NCBI RefSeq assembly: GCF_023701695.1
Contig: NZ_JAJOZC010000001.1
Location: forward strand, 558,001 to 622,000
DNA length: 64,000 nt
Origin: Streptomyces sp. RKAG290
Lineage (GTDB): Bacteria; Actinomycetota; Actinomycetes; Streptomycetales; Streptomycetaceae
Direction: 5' to 3'
In this document: positions 29,801 to 36,980 of the stretch, piece after piece
Layout of the letters: each line of letters begins with the position of its first letter
Numbering within the stretch: position 1 is the first letter of the stretch
Notes under the pieces: generated by a model
The model's input: only the letters and a program-made list of their open reading frames with translations
What the model was told of the DNA's origin: nothing
Databases searched by the model: none
Translations under genes and position numbers: made by a program

Positions 29801-32800
29801 GACTGCGCGGCGAGGTGCAGCGCGACGAGCGAGGAGGAGCAGGCCGTGTCGACGGTCAGGGCCGGCCCGGTGAAACCGTACGTGTAGGAGAGCCGCCCGG
29901 AGGCGACACTGCCCGCGCTGCCGGTACCGAGGTAACCCTCCACGTCCTCGGACGGGCTGCCCAGCCGCGAACGGCCTCCGTATTCGGTGTAGATGAGTCC
30001 GGTGAACACACCGGTGTCCGAGCCGCGCACGGATTCCGGATCGATGCCCGCCGATTCGAGGGCCTCCCACGACGTCTCCAGGAGCAGACGTTGCTGGGGG
30101 TCCATCGCGGCGGCCTCACGGGGACTGATGCCGAAGAACTCCGCGTCGAACTGGGCCGCGTCGTAGAGGAATCCGCCGTGTCGGGTGGAGGTGGTGCCGG
30201 GCGCGGCGAGGTCGGGGTCGTACAGCGCGTCGACGTTCCACCCCCGGTCCTCGGGGAACCCCGATATGACGTCGCGCCCTTCGGAGACCAGTTGCCAGAG
30301 GTCGTCGGGTGAGGTCACCCCGCCCGGATAGCGGCAGGCCATTCCGACGATGGCGATCGGGTCGTCGTCAGCTGCGGCGGCGCGGGCCTGCGGGATGCGG
30401 GGCGTGGTCGACGCGGCGGCGTCACCGCCGAGCAGCTCGTCGTGGAGGTGAGCCGCGAGTTCGCCGGGGTTGGGGCGGTTGAAGACGAGGGTCGCCGGCA
30501 GCCGCAGACCGGTGGCTCTGGCCAGCCGGTTGCGGAGTTCGACCGCGAGTACGGAGTCGAAGCCGAGGTCCTTGAAGGCGCGGTCGGCGGCGGGGGCCTC
30601 GGTGGCCTCGTAGCCGAGGACGGTGGCGACCTCGCCTCGCACCAGTTCCAGGAGGTGGCGGCGGCGCTCGGTCTCCGGCAGGCGTGCCAGGCGGTCGCCG
30701 AGACTGCCGGGACTGTCGTCCTGGCCGGCGATCCTGCGGGCAGGACGAGGGGTGCGGGCGGGAGCCGGGACGGCGTTACCGGCGTCCGGGACGGCGGGCT
30801 CCGGTGCGGCGGGGCGGCGCAGTGTCACCGCGTCGACCCCGATGACCGTCTCGCCCGCCGGGTCGGTCGCGACCAGGGCGAGCGTGTCGTCCCCGGTCGG
30901 GGTGATCCTGACCCTGAGCGTGCGCGCGGCGGTGGCGCGCAGCGTGACGCCCGCCCATACGAACGGCGTCCGCACCCCGTCGGTGTCCACGTCGGCCGGG
31001 CTGTCCGGGGCGAGGGGCGGCAGTGTTCCCAGGGCCCAGGGCTGGAGGGCCGCGTCGAGCAGTGCGGGATGAAGACCGAAGTGGTCCGCGTCCTCGGCCG
31101 CCTCCTCGGGAAGTCCCACTTCGGCGTAGAAGACGTCGCCGTCCTGCCAGGCGGCCCGTACCCCTCGGAGCGACGGACCGTATCCGACCCCGACGGCGTC
31201 GAAGCGGTCGTACAGGTCGTGTACGGCCAGGGGTTCGGCGCCCTGCGGCGGCCAGGCCGAGGGCGGTCCGAACGGCTGCTCGGGTACGGCGTCGGCGGCG
31301 GCCTCCTCGCGTACGACGACACCGTCGGCGTACCGCTCCCAGCCTCCCGCCGTGTCCTCGGCGGCCTGACGCGCATAGACGGCGAAGGCCCGGCGGCCGT
31401 TGGCATCGGGTGGCCCGACGGCTGTCTGCAGGGAGATGTCGGCGTGTTCGTCATCGGGGATCAGGAGCGGACGGCTCAGGATGAGCTCCTCCACCCGGTC
31501 GAGGCCTGCCGCGTCGGCGGCGTGGAGTGCGAGCTCCACGAACGTGGTCGCGGGCACCAGTGAGACCTCGCCGAGGCTGTGCTGTCCGGCCCAGGGCTGC
31601 GAGGCGCGCGAGAGCCGGCCGCTGAGGACGAGGCCGCCGTCGTCGGCGCGTTCCACGGCGATGTCCGCCAGCGGGTGGTTCCCGGAGGCGTGGGCGGTGA
31701 GGGGGGTGGGGGCTTCGAGCCAGTAGTGGTGGTGGTCGAAGGGGTAGGTGGGCAGTCCCTCGGGCCTGGCCTCGGGGGCCGGTACCTGCCAGTCGACTCG
31801 GTATCCCTGTACGTAGAGGGTCGACAGCGCGGTCTGCAACGGCTGGTGATCGAACCGGTCACGCCGCAGCGTCCCCGTCACCACCACCTCAGCCGCCCCG
31901 CGGGCTTCCAGCGTGTCCTGGATCCCGGCGGTCAGCACCGGATGCGGACTCGACTCGACGAACGCCCGGAACCCATCCGCATACAACACCTCCACCGCGT
32001 CCTGGAAACGCACCCGCCGCCGCAGATTCTCGAACCAGTACTCCGCCGTCAACTCACGCGTATCCGCCAGCAACCCACCCGTCAGCGTCGAATAGACGGG
32101 TACAGAGGACTCCAACGGAGTGATGTGACCCAGGAGTTCATTGAGTTCGTCACGCAGCGAGTCCACGTGGGGCGAGTGCGACGCGTAGTCGACAGGCACC
32201 CGACGTACCCGCACATCACTGCTCCGGTACTCCTCCACCAACTCATCAAGCGCCCCGGCATCCCCCGACACCACCGTCGACGCCGGACCATTGACCGCAG
32301 CAACACCCAACCGCCCCGCCCAAGGCGCAATCAACTCCTCCACCCGCTCGACAGGAAGCGCAACCGACGCCATCCCACCCGTCCCCGCAAGCGACACCAA
32401 CGCACGACTACGCAACGCCACCACCGCCGCCGCATCCTCCAACGACAACGCACCCGCCACAAACGCCGCAGCAATCTCCCCCTGCGAATGCCCCACCACC
32501 GCATCCGGCACCACACCGAACGACCGCCACACCTGCGCCAACGACACCATCACCGAAAACAACACAGGCTGCACCACATCAACCCGCTCCAACGCCTCCG
32601 CATCCTCCAACACCTCAACCAACGACCACCCCACATACGGCCGCAACGCCTCCCCACACGCCAAGAACGCCTCCCGGAACACCACAGAATCAGCCAACAA
32701 CGACCGACCCATCCCCACCCACTGAGACCCCTGACCAGGAAAAACAAACACCACCCGACCAGGCTCCCCGCAACACCCGCCACCACCGACGCACTCGGCA

Positions 32801-34466
32801 CACCCGACGCCAACGCACCCAGACCCTCAACCACCTCACCCCGACCCACACCCCACACCACACCCCGCCGCGACAACACCGCACGGTGCGAGGCGAGCCA
32901 GCCCGTGACGTCGGCGAGGGGCGCCTCGCGCGTCTGCAGGTAGCTGCCGAGCCGTTCGGCCTGTGCTGCGAGGGAGTCCTCGGAGCGAGCCGAGAGCAGC
33001 ACGGGGGTGCCTATCCCGGTCGACGGAACCGGGTCGGCCGGGGCCTCGGAGACGGGCTCGGGCAGGTCGGCGGGGGATTCTTCCACGATGACGTGGGCGT
33101 TGGTTCCGCTGATGCCGAAGGAGGAAACCGCCGCCCGGCGGACACGTCCTTCCCGCGGCCAGTCGCGGTTCTCGGTGAGCAGCTCGACCGCGCCGTACTC
33201 CCAGTCCACCTGGGGTGTCGGCTCGTCGACGTGCAGGGTCGCCGGCAGCACACCGTGCCGCAGCGCCTGGACCACCTTGATGATCCCGGCGACGCCTGCG
33301 GCGGCCTGCGTGTGGCCGATGTTGGACTTCACCGAGCCAAGCCACAACGGCCGCTGCTGCTCCCGGCCCTGACCGTACGTCGACAGCAGTGCCTGGGCCT
33401 CGATCGGGTCACCCAGCCGGGTCCCCGTCCCGTGCGCCTCCACCACATCGACATCCGCGGTCCCCAGCCCCGCATCCGCCAACGCCCCGCGGATCACCCG
33501 CTCCTGCGACGGACCGTTCGGCGCGGTGAGCTGGCTGCTGGTGCCGTCCTGGTTGACGGCCGAGCCGCGCACGACGGCGAGCACCTGGTGCCCGTTGCGG
33601 CGGGCGTCCGAAAGCCGCTCCACGACGAGGAGTGCCGCGCCCTCGCTCCAGCCGGTGCCGTCCGCATCGGACGAGAAGGCCTTGCACCGCCCGTCCGGGG
33701 CCAGGCCCCGCTGGCGGCTGAACTCCACGAAGGTGTTGGGGGTGGCCATCACGGTCGCACCGCCGGCGAGCGCGAGGCTGCATTCGCCCTTGCGCAGCGA
33801 CTGGGCGGCGAGATGCAGCGCGACGAGTGACGAGGAGCAGGCCGTGTCCAGGGTGACGGCCGGCCCGGTGAGGCCGTAAGTGTAGGAGAGCCGCCCGGAT
33901 GCCACGCTGGGCGCGCTGCCGATCCCCAGATGGCCCTCGTGGGCGGGGGGTGTGGGGTGCGGGTGCTGGAGGCGGCTGGCGTAGTCGTTGTACATGATCC
34001 CGGTGAACACGGCGGTGTCCGAGCCGCGTACGGATTCCGGATCGATCCCCGCCGATTCGAACGCCTCCCAGGCGATCTCCAGCAGGAGCCGCTGCTGCGG
34101 GTCGATGGAGATCGCCTCGCGTGGGCTGATGCCGAAGAACTCGGGGTCGAAGTCACCCGCCTGGTGCAGGAATCCGCCCTGGCGCGAGGTGGCGGTGCCG
34201 GTGTGCTCGGGGTCGGGGTCGTACAGTGCGTCGAGGTTCCAGCCGCGGCCGTCGGGAAAGTCCGAAATGGCGTCGCGTCCTTCGGAGACCAGTTGCCACA
34301 GATCGTCGGGTGAGGTCACACCGCCCGGATAGCGGCAGGCCATTCCGACGATGGCGATCGGTTCCGAATTCCGCGCCTCTGCCTCTTCGAGGCGGCTGCG
34401 GGTCTGCTGGAGGTTCTCCGTGACACGCTTGAGGTAGTCTCGGAGCTTTGCCTCGTTCGCTGCCAT
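23866..34466 (-). CDS. PKS2: type I polyketide synthase, modules 4 and 5 (one apparent frameshift)
   Basis: The protein is 3533 residues after correcting one base. The N-terminal docking coil reads [19 protein letters not shown]. Module 4 is KS-AT-DH-ACP and module 5 is KS-AT-DH-ER-KR-ACP; the C-terminus is an acidic docking tail ([19 protein letters not shown]). The reading frame breaks in AT4 at a C4 run (32766-32769). The near-identical AT5 has C5 at 28752-28756 and reads through, so one C is missing. With it restored the length is an exact multiple of three. The ATG has GAAGGG upstream. Both ATs carry YASH, predicting methylmalonyl-CoA. It lies downstream of the KSIII gene, with hairpins in the 91-bp gap. 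By module content it corresponds to AbyB2. Confidence 0.92.
23869..30365 (-). other. PKS2 module 5: KS-AT(mm)-DH-ER-KR-ACP
   Basis: Approximate domains: KS5 29080-30365 (DTACSSS; EAHGTGT; KSNIGH), AT5 27719-28750 (GHSQGE and YASH, methylmalonyl), DH5 26830-27680 ([10 protein letters not shown] and [11 protein letters not shown], intact), ER5 25260-26190 ([27 protein letters not shown]), KR5 24560-25240 ([19 protein letters not shown]), ACP5 24170-24380 (GFDSL), docking tail to 23869. Full reduction predicts a methyl-bearing saturated unit. The ER Tyr in GSYPG is the residue usually linked to an S methyl centre. The KR has the LDD (B-type) signature. Confidence 0.88.
27719..28870. repeat. AT5 cassette, near-identical to AT4
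   Basis: This 1.15-kb block matches 31733-32883 almost base for base; I saw a few substitutions at its edge and the single C difference. It covers the whole AT domain plus the KS-AT linker end. Codons in the block end mostly in G or T (GTG, TTG, GCG, CGT), unlike the C-rich codons on both sides. Confidence 0.9.
30450..34366 (-). other. PKS2 module 4: KS-AT(mm)-degenerate DH-ACP, no KR
   Basis: Approximate domains: KS4 33080-34366, AT4 31733-32770 (YASH, methylmalonyl), DH4 30820-31700, ACP4 30450-30650 (GFDSV). The DH first motif reads [11 protein letters not shown]: the residue aligned with the Gly of HxxxGxxxxP is Glu, and the Asp before the His is Gln. With no KR there is no substrate for dehydration, so the DH is a relic and the module leaves a ketone flanked by a methyl branch. 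This matches the ketone conjugated to the triene in the abyssomicin precursor. Confidence 0.85.
31733..32883. repeat. AT4 cassette, near-identical to AT5
   Basis: Partner of 27719-28870 at a distance of 4014 bp. It contains the only frame break of PKS2, where it has one C fewer than its twin. Edges are abrupt at both ends, pointing to recent duplication or gene conversion. Confidence 0.9.
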
Positions 34467-34508
34467 ACGCCCTTCTCACCCACAGCCGACAGCCCGTTCT
34501 CCGGCTGC

Positions 34509-34546
34509 CGGGAAGCTTTCCCGCAGGCGGGATTCCCGCCTGCGGG
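34509..34546 (-). terminator. Two overlapping hairpins between the KSIII gene and PKS2
   Basis: A perfect 12-bp hairpin (arms CCCGCAGGCGGG at 34520-34531 and CCCGCCTGCGGG at 34535-34546, 3-nt loop) overlaps a smaller one (CGGGAA at 34509-34514, TTCCCG at 34518-34523). The two share bases 34520-34523 and so compete. No T-tract follows on the minus strand. It may partly terminate the abyU/KSIII transcript or act as an attenuator or processing site before PKS2, which shows no heptamer promoter box of its own. Confidence 0.6.
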
Positions 34547-34557
34547 CATTTCTGTCG

Positions 34558-35592
34558 TCAGAGTTTTTCCAGCGCAAAGCCTGATTTGATCCACTTACTG
34601 GATTCCACCGCGATGCCCACCAGGCGGTCGCCGGGAACCAGCCGGTTCAGCACTTGGTCGAGCTGGAAGAAGACCAGCGCGTTGCCGTTGTTCCCGGTCT
34701 CGCCCACGCAGTTGATCTCGCGGGCCCCGGTCACTCCCAGCCGACGGGTGATCTTGTCCGTCATGCGTACGGACAGCTGGGGCGGCAGGAGGTAGTCCAG
34801 GTCGTCCTGTTTCCAGTCGAGGCCGTCGAGGATCTCCCGCAGGATCTCCTCGGCCAGCACGGGTACGGACTCCTCGATGGCCTTGTAGTCCTCGTGCGCG
34901 GCGATGTCCGGGCCCGGTGGTCTGGCCGGACCGAACCATTCCAGGACCTGGCCGGGCGGCCGCCCCTTCCCCACGAGCTGAACGAAGGCGGAGCGGAAGG
35001 CGGTGTCCCCGGCCTCCGGGTCCGCGCTCAGTACGGCCGCACCGGCGCCGTCCCCGAAGAGCACGAAGTTCACGAGCTCGGCGGGCGGCACCTTCCTGAG
35101 GTCGGCGTCGAGCACGTAGTGCTTGACGATGACGTCCCCGCCGATGACGAGCGCGGTGCGGTGCCGGCCGGTGGACAGCAGTTGCCGGGCGAGGTCGAGT
35201 GCCTGCACCGCGCCCGAGCAACCGGACTGCAGCTGATAGGTGGTGATCCCGTCGATGCCGAGTTCGTCGGCGATGACATTGACGGTGGCCGGCATCAGGG
35301 CGTCGGGGGTGGCGGTGCCGAGCACGACCAGGTCGATGTCGCGCGGGTCGGTCCCGGATGCCGCCAGCGCCTTGCGGGCCGCCTCGACACCGAGGGCGGC
35401 GAGCGTGGCCCGCTGCTCCCCGGTGTCGAGGTCGACGGCCAGGTGGCGCTGACGGGTGCCGATGAAGGCGTCTATCCACTGCTGCCACAGCGCGTCCATG
35501 CGGAAGTGTCTGCCGAGAGCCACATTGTCGATCGGTGGTCCCGGCAGGGCCGTGCCGACGGACAGGAGTCGTATCTCAGCGGGGTTCGTCAC
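34558..35592 (-). CDS. abyA1: FabH-like ketosynthase III for tetronate formation (AbyA1-like)
   Basis: A 344-residue thiolase-fold KSIII. The active-site Cys is residue 125 (LQSGCSGAV). The FabH Asn motif appears as GNNGNA near residue 301. At the FabH PHQ motif, which carries the catalytic His, this protein reads LPPQLS (Pro271 in place of His). In tetronate pathways this enzyme joins the polyketide on the last PKS ACP to glyceryl-ACP, forming the C-C and C-O bonds of the tetronate. The GTG start lies one codon after the AbyU-like stop with GGAGG upstream, so the two are co-translated. The absence of a thioesterase on PKS3 makes this the expected chain-release enzyme. Symbol given by analogy with the abyssomicin cluster. 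Confidence 0.88.
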   Translation of the reverse strand: MTNPAEIRLLSVGTALPGPPIDNVALGRHFRMDALWQQWIDAFIGTRQRHLAVDLDTGEQRATLAALGVEAARKALAASGTDPRDIDLVVLGTATPDALMPATVNVIADELGIDGITTYQLQSGCSGAVQALDLARQLLSTGRHRTALVIGGDVIVKHYVLDADLRKVPPAELVNFVLFGDGAGAAVLSADPEAGDTAFRSAFVQLVGKGRPPGQVLEWFGPARPPGPDIAAHEDYKAIEESVPVLAEEILREILDGLDWKQDDLDYLLPPQLSVRMTDKITRRLGVTGAREINCVGETGNNGNALVFFQLDQVLNRLVPGDRLVGIAVESSKWIKSGFALEKL

Positions 35593-35595
35593 AGG

Positions 35596-36138
35596 TCACC
35601 TCCGGTAGAGAACGATCTGGGACAGGTACGACTTGTGCGTCTCGACCGGCTTGAACTGCCGGAAGCCGACAGCTCCGCGGAACGGGCCGGCGATGCCCAC
35701 GGCGGGGATCGTCGCCTGCTCCCCCTCGGTGAGCTTCACGTCGTCGACCAGGCCGCCCGTACGGATCACGGTGCCGTCGTTGAGGCGTATCTCCTCGGAG
35801 AAGTACGCGATGTGGTGACCGTCCTCGGGACGCTTGTAGAGCATCCGCCCCACGCCCTTCGTGGTACCGACGACGTTTCCGTCCGCGTCACGGAGTTCGT
35901 ACTCGACGCGGGCGAAATCGTCCGGCGTGGGGTTCTTCCCCTCGAAATCCTCGTTGTTGGATTCGTACTTCAGCAGCGTTTCGTTGAGATCGGCCAGCCA
36001 GAGCACATTCGCCGGATCACCGACGGCGGGGTGTTCCTCTTCCGGAGCGAAAGGCGGGGCGGTCAGTTCGACGATCTGCTGAGCCTTGAATTCGCCGTCG
36101 TTGCCCGCGGGCGCTGCTACCGAATCAGTGGATGTCAT
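35596..36138 (-). CDS. abyU: AbyU-like spirotetronate cyclase (Diels-Alderase), beta-barrel
   Basis: A 180-residue protein with a low-complexity N-terminus and a barrel-like C-terminal domain. The text DGHHIAYFSEEIRLNDGTV, TGGLVDDVKLTEGEQATIPAVG and GPFRGAVGFRQFKPVETHKS lines up motif by motif with what I recall of AbyU, the allene-oxide-cyclase-like barrel that catalyses the intramolecular Diels-Alder reaction of abyssomicin. The residue numbering of the pocket cannot be checked here. The N-terminal 40 residues are longer than in AbyU as I recall it. It lies directly before the KSIII gene. No Shine-Dalgarno is seen before the ATG, and the predicted transcript starts at or beside it. Confidence in the family is high; the exact cycloaddition product is inferred. 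Confidence 0.87.
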   Translation of the reverse strand: MTSTDSVAAPAGNDGEFKAQQIVELTAPPFAPEEEHPAVGDPANVLWLADLNETLLKYESNNEDFEGKNPTPDDFARVEYELRDADGNVVGTTKGVGRMLYKRPEDGHHIAYFSEEIRLNDGTVIRTGGLVDDVKLTEGEQATIPAVGIAGPFRGAVGFRQFKPVETHKSYLSQIVLYRR

Positions 36139-36144
36139 GCGGTT

Positions 36145-36177
36145 ACGGTATGGGCGCGCTCTAAAGCCTTCCTTGGT
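36145..36177 (-). promoter_or_regulatory. SARP-type promoter giving a probably leaderless abyU transcript
   Basis: Minus-strand heptamer CTTTAGA (36160-36166) is followed after 9 bp by TACCGT (36145-36150), a good actinobacterial -10. The 5' partner at the 11-bp spacing, ACCAAGG (36171-36177), is weak. Only 6 bp separate the -10 from the ATG at 36138, so transcription should begin at or next to the start codon. Confidence 0.6.
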
Positions 36178-36225
36178 CCTTCCTTTCAGGTCACCAAGGA
36201 CTTCGAGCCGGCGGGTGTCCTCGGT

Positions 36226-36543
36226 TCACTCCTGTGGCTGGGCCGCCACGATGCCCAGCAGCCCGGGAAACCGCTGCTCGATGTCGGCTCGGCGCAGACT
36301 GGCCATCCGGCTGTTGCCCCGGTCGACCTGGCGGATCAGCCCGGCCTCGCGCAGTGCACGGAAGTGGTGCGTGACGGTCGCCTTGGAGACCGGCAGGTCG
36401 AAGGAGCTGCAGGTCCGCGCCGCACCGTCGGGTTCGGCTGCCAGCTCACGCACCACGCGACGGCGCAGCGGATCCGCCAGCGCGGAGAGCACCGAGCCGA
36501 GCTCGATCTCCTCGACGTCCGGGTGGCCTTCACTGTCGGGCAT
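36226..36543 (-). CDS. ArsR-family winged-helix regulator
   Basis: A 105-residue protein of the ArsR/SmtB type. The winged-helix text reads LADPLRRRVVRELA, then DLPVSKATVTHHFRALREAGLI and VDRGNSRMASLRRADIE. No Cys pair for metal sensing is evident; the single Cys lies in RTCSSF. The ATG at 36543 has AGGAGG eight bases upstream and was chosen over the GTG at 36552, which overlaps that site. It is divergent from a small monooxygenase gene; two 22-bp palindromes lie between them and are its likely operators. Confidence 0.87.
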   Translation of the reverse strand: MPDSEGHPDVEEIELGSVLSALADPLRRRVVRELAAEPDGAARTCSSFDLPVSKATVTHHFRALREAGLIRQVDRGNSRMASLRRADIEQRFPGLLGIVAAQPQE

Positions 36544-36559
36544 GCGGAACACCTCCTTC

Positions 36560-36581
36560 AGGTATGGATTGCATCGTACCT
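36560..36581. promoter_or_regulatory. ArsR operator site 1
   Basis: Inverted repeat AGGTATG (36560-36566), 8-bp spacer, CGTACCT (36575-36581), one mismatch between arms. It lies just upstream of the Shine-Dalgarno of the ArsR gene. Confidence 0.7.
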
Positions 36582-36602
36582 AAAGGTTCGATAGCGTCCG
36601 GG

Positions 36603-36624
36603 AGGTACGAGATCCACCGTACCT
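36603..36624. promoter_or_regulatory. ArsR operator site 2
   Basis: Inverted repeat AGGTACG (36603-36609), 8-bp spacer, CGTACCT (36618-36624), perfect arms. It has the same design as site 1, with centres 43 bp apart (about four turns), and lies 20 bp before the ATG of the monooxygenase gene. Confidence 0.75.
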
Positions 36625-36643
36625 ATCGGGGAGAGAACCCTGC

Positions 36644-36970
36644 ATGACTCAGCCTTTCGCACTCGTCGGCACCGCGCGGCCCAAGCCCGAACGGGCCGAG
36701 GAGCTGAAGCGGCTTCTGCTCTCGTTCGTCGAGCCGACCCGACTGGAGTCCGGCTGCCTGGAGTACCACTTCCACGAAGATCGCGACGAGCCCGGTGTCT
36801 TCGTCTTCTACGAGGCCTGGCGTTCCCGCGCCGACCTTGACGCCCACCTCGCCCTCCCCCACATGCACGACTTCTGGGAACACCGCATGGACTACCTGGA
36901 GACCGACCTCGACATTCGCTTCCTCACCATGCACAGCCCCTACCGGCCGGCCGACCGACCGGACCGGTAG
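36644..36970 (+). CDS. Antibiotic-biosynthesis-monooxygenase (ABM/YgiN) domain protein
   Basis: A 108-residue ferredoxin-like-fold protein: ALVGTARPKPERAEELKRLL, then ESGCLEYHFHEDRDEPGVFVFYEAWRS, then HMHDFWEHRMDYL. This is the ABM/YgiN domain, found in cofactor-free quinone-forming oxygenases and in quinol-handling proteins. The ATG has GGGGAGAG upstream. It forms a divergent pair with the ArsR gene and ends only 10 bp before the PKS1 stop (convergent). The pair sits inside the cluster, but its promoter has the ArsR palindromes and no SARP box, so it may respond to a stress or ligand instead. A tailoring or detoxification role is possible but not shown. Confidence 0.82.
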   Translation: MTQPFALVGTARPKPERAEELKRLLLSFVEPTRLESGCLEYHFHEDRDEPGVFVFYEAWRSRADLDAHLALPHMHDFWEHRMDYLETDLDIRFLTMHSPYRPADRPDR

Positions 36971-36980
36971 CCCTCAGCCC

